Assembly (NCBI GenBank): GCA_012931725.1
Contig: CM022953.1
Span: 30,263,453 to 30,327,452, forward strand
Source of the DNA: Litsea cubeba
Lineage: Eukaryota; Streptophyta; Magnoliopsida; Laurales; Lauraceae
Length of the DNA: 64,000 nt
Direction: 5' to 3'
The position numbers were made by a program, and so were the translations under genes. Under the pieces are notes generated by a model, which was given only the letters and a program-made list of their open reading frames with translations, made no database searches and was not told where the DNA came from. Below, in pieces: positions 1 through 11,901 of the stretch (its first letter is position 1; every line of letters begins with the position of its first letter).

Positions 1-56
1 GAGAGAAAACTCTGCGGAAGTTCTACACCGGCCACCACAACAAGGTGACAAAAGTC

Positions 57-83
57 CCTTGGGGGGTACCCCCCCCCCCAAGG
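57..83. repeat. G/C homopolymer inverted repeat
   Basis: CCTT and six G are followed by TA, a C-run and AAGG. The arms can fold into a GC-rich hairpin, or slip as paired G- and C-runs. No function is evident. Confidence 0.6.
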
Positions 84-413
84 TCCTTGCCTTCTCCTCC
101 TGCCTCCAATGGCTTAGATATGGCTTTTCAGCCCGTCTACTCGGCTTTTTATTGGACATAGGACCTTCCTTTGGTCTTTGTCCTCTAAAAACCCGAGGTT
201 ATAGCCAAGCCAAGCGAATCAATAGCATCCTCTGTTCTCATCTGCATGGATGATGGCGAAGTCCACATATGGCTTGCGACCGTCAATCTAAACGAGTCCC
301 CCACAATCTCCTGAGAAGTTAGATCCTCCTTTTCTTGCTTTTCATTGTAGTTTGTATTTTTTTAAAAGAGACAAAAATCACAATTCTTGTCTTTCATTAT
401 TGATAAGGATTGT

Positions 414-498
414 AAATCGGCTATAAACGCCAAAATCGGCTATAAACGCCAAAAATCGGCTATAAACGCCAAAATCGGCTATAAATGCCAAAAAATCG
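414..498. repeat. 19-20 bp minisatellite, about four units
   Basis: The unit AAATCGGCTATAAACGCCA repeats with starts of the CTATAAA core at 421, 440, 460 and 479. The last full unit has ATAAATGCC instead of ATAAACGCC, and a degenerate partial unit follows. It is unrelated to the 171-bp satellite. Confidence 0.85.
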
Positions 499-819
499 CC
501 TTTCAAGGCAAACTAAGAAAATGTCTCTTTTCTTAAATATATGTGCAATGGAAAACTTGAAAGAAGTTGATTTCCTTTTTACTTGCGAAGGTTGATCTCC
601 GAATCACCACTTGCAATTCCAAGTAAAATAGAAAATCTGGCACACCCACAAAAAAAGAAATGTTGATGCACGCCCTTGCCCCCCGGTTACGAAAGGGTCG
701 GACCCGACGGACTCCCACGTCCGCCGACCTCGGTAGAACCAAGCAGGAGCGCGGTCCATCAAGCACTTCGCTTGAGGGTAGAGTAAGTTGTAGGAACTGA
801 CGATTCACAAATAGGGCCT

Positions 820-3330
820 CCGGTTAGAGAATTACGACCGAAACATGCTAATTTCAAACACTTAGGCTCGAAAACGGCCCGCCGGGGGTCCAGAACAGGA
901 AACGGCTGCGGTAAAATTTTGAAACCAGCACGAGCACTTCGCTCGAGGGTAGAGTAACTTGTAGGAACTGACGGTTCACTAATAGTGCTCTCGGTTAGAG
1001 AATTGCGACCGAAACTTGGTAATATCCAACACTTAGGCTCAAAAACGGCCCGCCGGTGGTCCGGAATGGGAAACGGCCATGGGAAAATTCCGAAACTGGC
1101 ACGAGCACTTCGCTCGAGGGTAAAGAAACTTGTAGGAATTGATGGTTCGCAAATAGGGCTCCCGGTTAGAGAATTAAGACCGAAACTTTGTAATTTCCAA
1201 CACTAAGACTCGAAAACGGCCCGCCGGGGGTCCGGAACGGGAAACGGCCGCGGGAAATTTCTGAAACCAGCACGAGCACTTCGCTCGAGGGTAGAGTAAC
1301 TTGCAGGAACTGACGGTTCGCAAATTGTGCTCTCGGTTAGAGAATTACGACCGAAACTTGGTAACATCCAACACTTAGGCTCAAAAACGACCCGCAGGTG
1401 GTCCGAAATGGGAAACGGCCATGGGAAAATTCCGAAACTGGCACGAGCAATTCACTCGAGGGTAGAGTAACTTGTAGGAATTGATGGTTCGCAAATAGGG
1501 CTCTCGGTTAGAGAATTAAGACCGAAACATGGTAATTTCCAACACTTAGGCTCGAAAACGGCCCGCCGGGGGTCCGGAACGGGAAACGGCCATGGGAAAA
1601 TTCTGAAACTGGTACGAGCACTTCGCTCGAGGGTAGAGTAACTTATAGGAACTGACGGTTCGCAAATAAGGCGCCAGATTAGAGAATTACGACCGAAACT
1701 TGGTAATTTCCAACACTTAGGCTCGAAAACGGCCCGCCGTGTTCCGGAACGGGAAAAGGCCGTTGGATAATTCCGAAACCGGCACGAGCACTTCGCTCGA
1801 TGGTAGAGTAACTTGTAGGAACTGACGGTTCGCAAATAGGGCTCCCGGCTAGAGAATTTTGACCGAAACATGGTAATTTCCAACACTTAGGCTCGAAAAT
1901 GGCCCGCCCGGGGGTCCGGAATGGGAAACGGCTGCGGGAAAATTCTGAAACCGCCACGAGCACTTCGCTCGAGAGTAGAGTAACTTGTAGGAACGAACGG
2001 TTCGCAAGTAGGGCTCCCGGTTAGAGAATTACGACCGAAACTTGGTAATTTCCAACACTTAGGCTCGAAAACGGCCCGCCGGTGGTCCGGAATGGGAAAC
2101 GGCCATGGGAAAATTCTGAGCGAAGTACAGTAACTTCACTCGAGGGTAGAGTAACTTGTAGGAGCTGACGGTTCACAAATAGGGCTCCCGGTTAGAGAAT
2201 TAAGACCGAAACATGGTAATTTCCAACACTTAGGCTCGAAAACGGCCCGCCGGGGGTCCGGATCGGGAAACGGCCGCGGGAGAATTCCGAAACTGATACG
2301 AGCACATCGCTTGAGGGTAGAGTAACTTGTAGGAACTGACAGTTCAAAAATAGGGCCTCCGGTTAGAGAATTACGACCGAAACATGGTAATTTCCAACAC
2401 TTAGGCTCGAAAACGGCCCGCCGGGGGTCCGGAACGGGAAACGGCTGCGGTAAAATTTTGAAACCAGCACGAGCACTTCGCTCGAGGGTAGAGTAACTTG
2501 TAGGAACTGACGGTTCACAAATAGTGCTCTCGGTTAGAGAATTGCGACCGAAACTTGGTAATATCCAACACTTAGGCTCAAAAACGGCCCGCCGGTGGTT
2601 CGGAATGGGAAACGGCCATGGGAAAATTCCGAAACTGGCACGAGCACTTCGCTCGAGGGTAGAGAAACTTGTAGGAAGTGATGGTTCGCAAATAGGGCTC
2701 CCGGTTAGAGAATTAAGACCGAAACTTGGTAATTTCCAACACTAAGGCTCGAAAACGGCCCGCCTGGGGTCCGGAACAGGAAACGGCCGCGGGAAAATTC
2801 TGAAACCAGCACGAGCACTTCGCTCGAGGGTAAAGTAACTTGTAGGAACTGACGGTTCGCAAATTGTGCTCTCGGTTAGAGAATTACGACCGAAACTTGG
2901 TAATATCCAACACTTAGGCTCAAAAACGACCCGCCGGTGGTCCGGAATGGGAAACGGCTATGGGAAAATTCCGAAACTGGCACGAGCACTTCGTTCGAGG
3001 GTAGAGTAACTTGTAGGAATTGACGGTTCGCAAATAGGGCTCCCGGTTAGAGAATTAAGACCGAAACATGGTAATTTCCAACACTTAGGCTTGAAAACGG
3101 CCCGCCGGGGGTCCGGAACGGGAAACGGCCGCGGGAAAATTCTGAAACTGGTACGAGCACTTCGCTCGAGGGTAGAGTAACTTGTAGGAACTGACGGTTC
3201 GCAAATAGGGCTCCAGATTAGAGAATTACGACCGAAACTTGGTAATTTCCAACACTAAGGCTCGAAAACGGCCCGCTGGGTTCCGGAAAGGGAAAAGGTC
3301 GTTGGATAATTCCGAAACCGGCACGAGCAC
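820..3330 (+). repeat. 9-monomer higher-order duplication in array A
   Basis: The segment around 820-1790 recurs about 1539 bp downstream (9 x 171) around 2359-3330. Shared diagnostic variants include CAAATAGTGCTCTCGG (981 and 2520), ATTGTGCTCTCGG (1330 and 2870) and GGCTGCGGTAAAATTTTG. Beyond about 1800/3340 the two copies diverge. Point differences between the copies suggest the duplication is older than the HORs of array B. Confidence 0.75.
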
Positions 3331-6300
3331 TTCGATCGATGGTAGAGTAAATTGTAGGAACTGACGGTTTTCAAATAGAGCTCCCGGTTCGAGAATAACG
3401 ACCGAAACATATTAATTACCAACACTTAGGCTCGAAAACGGCCCGCCGGGGGTTCGAAACAGAAAACGTTTGCGGGAAAATTCCGAAACCAGCACGAGCA
3501 CTTCGTACAGGGGTAGAGTAACTTGTAGGAACTGACGGTTCGCAAGTAGGGCTCCCGGTTAGAGAATTAAGACCGAAACATGGTAATTTCCAACACTTAG
3601 GCTCGAAAACGGCCCGCCGCGGGTCCGGAAAGGGAAACGTTTGTGGGAAAACTCTGAAACCAGTTCAAGCACTTCGCTCGTGGGTAGAGTAACTTGTAGG
3701 AACTGACGGTTCGCATATAGGGCTCCAGATTAGAGAATTACGACCGAAACATGCTAATTTCCAACACTTAGGCTCGAAAACGGCCCGACGGGGGTCTGGT
3801 ATGGGAAACGGCCACGGGAAAATTCCGAAACTGGCACGAGCACTTCGCTCGAGGGTAGAGTAACTTGTAGGAATTGATGGTTCGCAAATAGGGCTCCCGG
3901 TTAGAGAATTACGACCGAAACATGTTAATTTCCAACACTTAGGCTCGAAAACGGACCGACGGGGGTCTGGATTGGGAAACGGCCGCGGGAAAATTCCGAA
4001 ACTGGCACGAACACTTCGCTCGAGGGTAGAGTAACTTGTAGGAATTGACGGTTCACAAATAGGGCTCCCGGTTAGAGAATTACGACCGAAACATATTAAT
4101 TTCCAACACTTAAGCTCAAAAAAGGCCCGCCGGGGGTCCGGAATGGAAAACGTTTGCAGGAAAATTATTGAAATGGCACGAGCACTTCGCTCAAGGGTAG
4201 AGTAACTTGTAGGAACTGACGGTTCGCTAATAGGGCTCCCGGTTAGAGAATTAAGACCGAAACTTGGTAATTTCCAACACTTAGGTTCAAAAATGGCCCG
4301 CCGGTGGTCCGGAATGGGAAACGGCCACGGGAGAATTCCGAAACCGGCACGAGCACTTTGCTCGAGGGTAGAGTAACTTGTAGGAACAGACGGTTCGCAA
4401 ATAGGGCTCCAGATTAGAGAATTACGACCGAAACTTGGTAATTTCCAACACTTAGGCTCGAAAACAGCCCGCCGCATTCCGGAACGGGAAACTGCCGTGG
4501 GAAAATTCCAAAACCTTCACGAGCACTTCGCTCGAGGGTAGAGTAACTTGTAGGAACTGACGGTTCGCAAATAGGGCTCCCGGTTAGAGAATTACAAACG
4601 AAACATGTTAATTTCCAACACTTAGGCTCGAAAACGAACTGCCGGGGGTCCGGAATGGGAAACGGCCGCGGGAAAATTCCGAAACTGGCATGAGCACTTC
4701 GCTCGAGGGTGGAGTAACTTGTAGGAATTGACGGTTCGCAAATAGGGCTCCCGGTTAGAGAATTATGTCCGAAACATGGTAATTTCCAACACTTAGGCTC
4801 GAAAACGGCCCGCCCGGGGTCCGGAATGGGAAACGGCCGTGGGAAAATTTCGAAACCGGTACGAGCACTTCGCTCGAGGGTAGAGTAACTTGTAGGAACT
4901 GACGGTTCGCAAATAGGGCTCCCGGTTAGAGAATTACAATCGAAACATGTTAATTTCCAACACTTAGGCTCGAAAACGGACCGCCGGTGTTCCGGAATGG
5001 GAAACGGCCGCGGGAAAATTCCGAAACTGGCATGAGCACTTCGCTCGAGGGTAGAGTAACTTGTAGGAATTGACGGTTCGCAAATAGGGCTCCCGGTTAG
5101 AGAATTAAGACCGAAACATGGTAATTTCCAACACTTAGGCTCGAAAACGGCCCGCCGGGGGTCCGGAATGGGAAACGGACGCGGGAAAATTCTGAAACTG
5201 GTACGAGCACTTCGCTCGAGGGTAGAGTAACTTGTAGAAACAGACGGTTCGCAAATAGGACTCCAGATTAGAGAATTACGACCGAAACTTCGTAATTTCC
5301 AACAATTAGGCTCAAAAACGGCCCGCCGGGTTCCGGAATGGGAAACGGCCGTGGGAAAATTCCAAAACTGGCACGAGCACTTCGCTCGAGGGTAGAGTAA
5401 CTTGTAGGAACTGACGGTTGGCAAATAGGGCTCCCGGTTAGAGAATTACAACCGAAACATGTTAATTTCCAACACTTAGGCTCGAAAACGGACCGCCGGG
5501 GGTCCGGAATGGGAAACGGCCGCGGGAAAATTCCGAAACTGGCATGAGCACTTCGCTCGAGGGTAGAGTAACTTGTAGGAATTGACGGTTCGCAAATAGG
5601 GCTCCCGGTTAGAGAATTATGACCAAAACATGGTAATTTCCAACACTTAGGCTCGAAAACGGCCCGCCCGGGGTCCGGAATGGGAAACGGCCACGGGAAA
5701 ATTCGAAAACCGGTACGAGCACTTCGCTCGAGGGTAGCGTAACTTGTAGGAACTGACGGTTCACAAATAGGGCTCCAGATTAGAGAATTACGACCGAAAC
5801 TTGGTAATTTCCAACACTTAGGCTCGAAAACGGACCGACGGGGGTCCGGATTAGGAAACAGCCGCGGGAAAATTCTGAAACGGGGACGAACACTTCGCTC
5901 GAGGGTAGAGTAACTTGTAGGAATTGACGGTTCGCAAATAAGGCACCCGGTTAGAGAATTACGACCGAAACATATTAATTTCCAACGCTTAGGCTCAAAA
6001 AAGGCCCGCCGGGGGTCCGGAACGGAAAACGTTTGCGTGAAAATTACTGAAATGGCACGAGGACTTCGCTCGAGGGTAGAGTAACTTGTAGGAACTGACG
6101 GTTCGCTAATAGGGCTCCCGGTTAGAGAATTAAGACCGAAACTTGGTAATTTCCAACACTTAGGTTCAAAAATGGCCCGCCGGTGGTCCGGAATGGGAAA
6201 CGGCCACGGGAGAATTCTGAAACCGGCAGGAGCACTTCGCTCGAGGGTAGAGTAACTTGTAGGAACAGACGGTTCGCAAATAGGGCTCCAGATTAGAGAA

Positions 6301-8875
6301 TTACGACCGAAACTTGGTAATTTCCAACAATTAGGCTCGAAAACAGCCCGCCGGGTTCCGGAATGGGAAACGGCCATTGGAAATTCCCAAAACGGGCACG
6401 AGCACTTTGCTCGAGGGTAGAGTAACTTGTAGGAACTGACGGTTCGCAAATAGGGCTCCCGGTTAGAGAATTACAACCGAAACATGTTAATTTCCAACAC
6501 TTAGGCTCGAAAATGGACCGCTGGGGGTCCGGAATGGGAAACGGCCGCGGGAAAATTCCGAAACTGGCATGAGCACTTCGCTCGAGGGTAGAGTAACTTG
6601 TAGGAATTGACGGTTCGCAAATAGGGCTCCCGGTTAGAGAATTATGACCGAAACATGGTAATTTCCAACACTTAGGCTCGAAAACGGCCCGCCCGGGGTC
6701 TGGAACGGGAAACGGCCACGGGAAAATTCCGAGACCGGTACGAGCACTTCGCTCGAGGGTAGAGTAACTTATAGGAACTGACGGTTCCCAAATAGGGCTC
6801 CAGATTAGAGAATTACGACCGAAACTCGGTAAATTCCAACACTTAGGCTCGAAAACGGCCCGACGGGGGTCCGGATTGGGAAACGGCCGCGGGAAAATTC
6901 CAAAACTGGCACGAACACTTCGCTCGAGGTAGAGTAACTTGTAGGACTTGACGGTCACAAATAGGGCTCCCGGTTAGAGAATTACGACCGAAACATGGTA
7001 ATTTCCAACACTTAGGCTCGAAAACGGCCCGCCCGGGGGTCCGGAACGGGAAACGGCCGCGGGAAAAATCTGAAACTACCACGAGCACTTCGCTCGAGAG
7101 TAGAGTAACTTGTAGGAACTAACGGTTCGCAAGTAGGGCACCCGGTTAGAGAATTACGACCGAAACTTGGTAATTTCCAACACTTAGGCTCGAAAACGGC
7201 CCGCCGGTGGTTCGGAATGGGAAACGGTCATGGGAAAATTCCGACCGAAGTAGATTAACTTCACTCGAGGGTAGAGTAACTTGTAGGAGCTGACGGTTCG
7301 CAAATAGGGCTCCCGGTTAGAGAATTAAGACCGAAACATGGTAATTTCCAACACTTAGGCTCGAAAACGACCCGCCGGGGGTCCGGATTGGGAAACGGCC
7401 GCGGGAAAATTCCGAAACCGACACTTGTAGGAACTGACGGTTCACAAATAGGGCCTCCGATTAGAGAATCACGACCGAAACATGGTAATTTCCAACACTT
7501 AGGCTCGAAAACGGCCCGCCGGGTGTCCGGAATGGGAAACGTCCGCGGTAAAATTTTGAAACCAGCACGAGCACTTCACTCGAGGGTAGAGTAACTTGGA
7601 GGAACTGACGGTTCACAAATAGTGCTCTCAGTTAAAGAATTGCGACCGAAACTTGGTAATATCCAACACTTAGGCTCAAAAAGGGCCCACCGATGGTCCG
7701 GAATGGGAAACGGCCATGGGAAAATTCCAAAACTGGCACGAGCACTTCGCTCGAGGGTAGAGTAACTTCTAGGAATTGACGGTTCACAAATAGGGCCCCC
7801 GGTTAGAGAATTAAGACCGAAACTGGGTAATTTCCAACACTAAGGCTCGAAAACGGCCCGCCGGGTGTCTGGAATGGGAAACGGTCGCAGGAAAATTCTA
7901 AAACTGGTACGAACACTTCGCTCGAGGGTAGAGTAACTTGTAGGAACTGACGGTTCGCAAATAGGGCACCAGATTAGAGAATTACGACCGAAAGTTGGTA
8001 ATTTCCAACACTTAGGCTCGAAAACGGCCCGCTGGGTTCCGGAACTGGAAAAGGCCGTTGGATAATTCCGAAACCGGCACGAGCACTTCGCTCGATGGTA
8101 GAGTAACTTGTAGGAACTGACGGTTTGCAAATAGGGCTCCCGGTTAGAGAATAACGACCGAAACATATTAATTACCAACACTTAGGCTCGAAAACGGCCC
8201 GCCGGGGGTCCGGAACGGAAAACGTTTGCGGGAAAATTCCAAAACTGGCACGAGCACTTCGCACAAGGGTAGAGTAACTTGGAGGAACTGACGGTTCGTA
8301 AGTAGGGCTCCCGGTTAGAGAATTAAGACCGAAACATGGTAATTTCCAACACTTAGGCCCGAAAACGGCCCGCCGCGGGTCCGAAAAGGGAAACGTCCGT
8401 GGGAAAACTCTGAAACCGGTTCAAGCACTTCGCTCGAGGGTAGAGTAACCTGTAGGAACTGACGGTTCACAAATAGGGCTCCCGGTTGGAGAATTACGAC
8501 CGAAAAATATTAATTTCCAACACTTAGGCACACAAAAGGCCCGCCGGGGGTCCGGAACGGAAAACGTTTGCGTGAAAATTACTGAAATGGCACGTGCACT
8601 TCGCTCGAGGGTAGAGTAACTTGTAGGAACTGACGGTTCGCTAATAGGGCTCCCGGTTAGAGAATTAAGACCGAAACTTGGTAATTTCCAACACTTAGGT
8701 TCAAAAATGGCCCGCCGGGGGTCCGGAATGGGAAACGGCCACGGGAGAATTCGGAAACCGGCACGACCACTTCGCTCGAGGGTAGAGTAACTTGTAGGAA
8801 CTGACGGTTCGCAAATAGGGCTCCAAATTAGAGAATTACGACCGAAACTTGGTAATTTCCAACACTTAGGCTCGA

Positions 8876-8934
8876 AAACGGCCCGCCGGGTTCCGGAACG
8901 GGAAACGGCCCGCCGGGTTCCGGAATGGGAAACG
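8876..8934 (+). repeat. 27-bp duplication inside one monomer
   Basis: The block GCCCGCCGGGTTCCGGAA starts at 8881 and again at 8908, so one monomer is lengthened by 27 bp. The two copies differ at GAACGGG versus GAATGGG. Confidence 0.85.
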
Positions 8935-9868
8935 GCCGTTGGATAATTCCGAAACCGGCACGAGCACTTCGCTCGATGGTAGACTAACTTGTAGGAACTG
9001 ACGGTTTAAATAGGGCTCCCGGTTAGAGAATAACGACCGAAACATATTAATTTCCAACACTTAGGCTCGAAAACGGCCCGCCGGGGGTCCGGAATGGAAA
9101 ACGTTTGCTGGAAAATTCCGAAATCAGCACGAGCACTTCGCACAAGGGTAGAGTAACTTGTAGGAACTGACGGTTCGCAAGTAGGGCTCCCGGTTAGAGA
9201 ATTAAGACCGAAACATGGTAATTTCCAACACTTAGGCTCGAAAACGGCCCGACGGGGTCCGGAATGGGAAACGGCCGCTAGAAAATTCCGAAACCAGCAC
9301 GAGCGCTTTGCTCGAGGGTAGAGTAACTTGTAGGAACTGACGGTTCGCAAATAGGGCTCCATATTAGAGAATTACGACCGAAACATGCTAATTTCCAACA
9401 CTTTGGCTCGAAAACGGCCCGACGGGGTCCGGAACGGGAAACGCCCGCTGGAAAATTCCGAAACCAGCACGAGCGCTTTGCTCGAGGGTAGAGTAACATG
9501 TGGGAACTGACGGTTCACAAATAGGGCTCCAGATTAGAGAATTACGACCGAAACATGCTAATTTCCAACACTTAGGCTCGAAAACGGCCCGACGGGGGTC
9601 CGGAATAGGAAACGGCCACGGGAAAATTCCGAAACTGGCACGAGCACTTCGCTCGAGGGTAGAGTATAACTTGTAGGAATTGATGGTTCGTAAATAGGGC
9701 TCCCGGTTGTTGGAATTTGAGATAACTTGAGAAGCTTTATGAAGAATTGAAGTGATTAGTATCTCAAGCATTGTTTTGAGTTGGAATTATTGTCAACACA
9801 TTGTCACAAGCATGATGTTAGTAGGTTGGTGTTGATAGAGCTTAAAAGAAAAATCAGAGTTGAAACAG

Positions 9869-9891
9869 TTCAGGAATTCAGAATTCCTGAA
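9869..9891. repeat. Near-perfect palindrome in U3
   Basis: Arms TTCAGGAATTC and GAATTCCTGAA surround a single A. It lies about 160 bp into the LTR and is conserved in the other family 2 LTRs (for example near 58178 and 47340). Confidence 0.8.
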
Positions 9892-9903
9892 GCAGAGTGG
9901 TCG

Positions 9904-9931
9904 GTCGACCGGGCACCCCATGCAGTCGACC
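9904..9931 (+). promoter_or_regulatory. U3 GTCGACC boxes 1-2, 21 bp apart
   Basis: GTCGACC starts at 9904 and 9925. They form the upstream pair of a six-box set that the nested element has separated from boxes 3-6. Their position upstream of the TATA box suggests protein-binding sites, which is inference. Confidence 0.6.
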
Positions 9932-9945
9932 GAGAAAGAGATACC

Positions 9946-10184
9946 TGTCAATCCAGGCCCATCCATTTTGGCCCATATCCAGGCCCATTTGTAATTGATT
10001 GTGATTAGTCAAAGTTACTTAATGTTAGGATCTGTAATTGATATGTAATTGATTGTGATTGATTATAATTAGGATTGTAATTAGGGAATTAGCCCTTATA
10101 AATATACAACAGTCGATCCTAAGAGCAAGGACATTGAACTCTATCTTTCTCATGTTCTGGAATTCATCTCTCTCAAAACTGATA
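9946..10184 (+). repeat. 5' LTR of nested copia element
   Basis: 239 bp, beginning TGTCAATCCAGGCCC and ending CTGATA. The end dinucleotides are TG and TA rather than the usual TG and CA. A TATA-like TTATAAATATA lies at about 10096-10106, placing the presumed transcription start in the last 60 bp or so. CCAGGCCCAT and AATTGATTGTGATT each occur twice inside it. Confidence 0.95.
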
Positions 10185-10196
10185 TGGTATCAGAGC
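10185..10196 (+). other. Primer binding site (tRNA-iMet type)
   Basis: TGGTATCAGAGC directly follows the 5' LTR. This is the sequence complementary to the 3' end of plant initiator methionine tRNA used by most plant copia elements. Confidence 0.92.
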
Positions 10197-11148
10197 CTAA
10201 AGTTTTTAGTTTCTTTCACATCCAATGATCTGTAAGATCATCCTTGACATCTTCCAAGGTCTGGAACCCTCCGTGCAACCTCAGATCATCCCAGATAATC
10301 CCTGATCAGATCTGATCATCTCAGATCAGACGTGGCCCACTTCAGATCATCATCAACTCATCTGTAGAAGCAGCCCAGTGTGGTCGCAGGTTTATTTCAA
10401 GTATTCTGGTGATTTTTCCTACAATTATTTATCATCTTCGTCCACCAAATCATCTCTGATCATCGCTGATCACCTCAGATCAGGTGTGGTCCACCTGAGA
10501 TCATCACAGCTCATCAGCGGAACCTTCCCACCTTGGTCGACTGGAGATTCCTAGGTTTATGAAGATTTTTTCCGGAATTATTGATCATCAGAGGTAGGTT
10601 TTCTACCATTTTTTGTGAAAATTCAATCTTTTCCACTAGTTTTCATCTCGGCCGTCCAAAATCCTGGATTTGGATTTGATCTGACTGAGACCACGACCAG
10701 TAGTTGCATAAAACTATTCTTCCTTCATCCCCACCCTCTGATCTATGTTAAGATCACCAAGTGGGGCCCTCGTGTGGTTTTACACACTGCCGACAGGGAC
10801 GTTTTTATTCCTTGTTACTGCTGCTGCTGCTATCTTCATTTTCCTACTGCTGTTGTCTTCCTTATCTGCTACTGCTTGATTTCTGCTGTTGATTGCTACT
10901 TCATCTGGGTTACTATTACTGCTGCTGTTGCTCCTTTTATTGGTTGCTGGATGGTTATTTTCCTGTTTTCATCTGAGATTACTACTGCTGCTGGCTGTTA
11001 ATTTCTTTATCATTGGTATTACTTCTTCTTGCTGCTGTTGCATCTCCTCTGGACATCTTTCTCCATCAGATCTTGGCTGCTGATTGTTATCTGCTTGGGT
11101 TAATCACATTGTTATCTATTGTTCTGCTTCTTGCTGTTTTTTTTCGTC
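10197..11148 (+). other. Long untranslated leader of nested copia element
   Basis: About 950 bp without a convincing open frame. The first half is rich in GATC, CAGATCATC and TGATCAGATC motifs and seems to contain a degenerate duplication: the block beginning TCTGATCATCTCAGATCAG at 10311 resembles the one beginning at about 10464. The second half (10815-11090) is a CTG/TGT-rich low-complexity tract. Any translated reading of it is low complexity and Leu-rich, so I do not annotate it as coding. Confidence 0.7.
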
Positions 11149-11901
11149 ATGGACAAACATGAAATATCCCTGATTCGATTTGATGGAACTAATTATACCT
11201 CCTGGGCCTTTCAATTCCAAATTTACTTGGAAGGGAAAGAACTGTGGACACACATTGATGGGTCTGAGCCTCAACCTGAGGAAGATGATAAGAAAATTTT
11301 AGCATGGAAGACAAAGGATGCTAAAATTAAGACTTGGTTACTGGGTTCTGTTGAGTCTCAATTTTTTCTCAACCTCAAACCCTGCCACACTGCTCGTGCC
11401 ATGCGGGATTATCTTAAGCACATTTATCAACAGAGCAATGCTGCTCGCCAGTTTCAATTAGAGCTTGAAATCTCTCAATACGCTCAAGGCACCCAGTCCA
11501 TTCAGGATTATTACAATGGGTTCCGCCGCCTGTGGTCTGAATATGATGAGATTAAGTTTGCCAACATCTCTGCAGCGCTTTTACTAGAATTGCTTCCGTT
11601 ACAACAAAGTAGTCATCGTGATCAGCTTCTCATGAAACTTCGTCTGGAGTTTGAACCAGTTAGATCCAACTTGATGAGCAGGGCTCCTCTTCCAACCTTG
11701 GATGCCTGTCTTCAGGAACTTCTTCGAGAGGAACAACGTCTGGCTACTAAAACTACTCTGGAACAACAGAGATCTGTTGAGAATCCATTGGCCTATGTTG
11801 CTACAACCAGACAACCTCCTCGGGACATCAGTAAAGTTCAGTGCCATAACTGCAAAAAATATGGACACTATGCTAATCAATGCAAGGCAAAAATTTGCTG
11901 A
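11149..11901 (+). pseudogene. Copia gag, ends in premature TGA
   Basis: The ATG at 11149 opens a 250-residue gag segment beginning MDKHEISLIRF. I chose this ATG over the upstream in-frame ATG at 11119 because copia gag proteins start just before the FDGTNYTSW-type motif. Residues about 10-200 look like the UBN2/retrotransposon gag fold. A CCHC zinc knuckle (CHNCKKYGHYANQC) lies near residues 233-246. The frame stops at TGA 11899-11901, which falls between the first two cysteines of a second CCHC knuckle that continues in the same frame downstream. Gag would form the particle and bind element RNA. The in-frame continuation shows a nonsense change, not a natural end. Confidence 0.9.

Larger units (their letters stand above)
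1..761. other. Unrecognised non-satellite left flank
   Basis: This stretch has no 171-bp satellite monomers and no open frame that I can tie to a protein family. It contains a G/C inverted repeat near 57-83, a short minisatellite at 414-498, and a GC-rich segment from about 660 to 750. The satellite starts abruptly at about 757-762, where the flank ends in CATCA. A terminal CA would fit the end of an LTR whose other parts lie outside the window, but no partner LTR, primer site or polypurine tract is visible here, so this is only a guess. Short open frames in it have no recognisable content. Confidence 0.6.
762..9707 (+). repeat. Satellite array A, 171-bp monomers
   Basis: About 52 head-to-tail monomers. 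Measured steps between successive CACTTCGCTC landmarks are 171, 171, 171 and 170 bp between 3841 and 4524. Each monomer carries in order the dyad CGAGCACTTCGCTCG, then TAGAGTAACTTGTAGGA, GACGGTTCGCAAATAGG, TTAGAGAATTACGACCGAAA, TTTCCAACACTTAGGCTCG and a GC-rich GGCCCGCCGGGGGTCCGG block. Two monomer classes alternate irregularly, GGGCTCCCGGTTAGAG and GGGCTCCAGATTAGAG. One monomer near 7423 has lost about 26 bp around the dyad. There are no genes: open frames across it are periodic products of the repeat. Confidence 0.95.

Noticed and set aside
1..761. An identified LTR retrotransposon end in the left flank
   Set aside because: Only a terminal CA and GC-rich sequence are visible. Without a second LTR, primer site or coding domain the claim cannot be supported.
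3665..4477. Minus-strand 270-codon open frame as a Cys-rich repeat protein gene
   Set aside because: It is the 57-codon periodic reading of the satellite, interrupted wherever a 170-bp monomer occurs. No start context, promoter or non-repeat domain is visible.
762..9707. CRISPR-like regular repeats
   Set aside because: The repeats are directly adjacent 171-bp monomers with no unique spacers, in a eukaryotic retrotransposon context. This is satellite DNA.
10615..11083. Leu- and Cys-rich small proteins in the copia leader
   Set aside because: The tract is CTG/TGT low-complexity DNA between the primer site and gag. Hydrophobic residues follow from the repeat composition.
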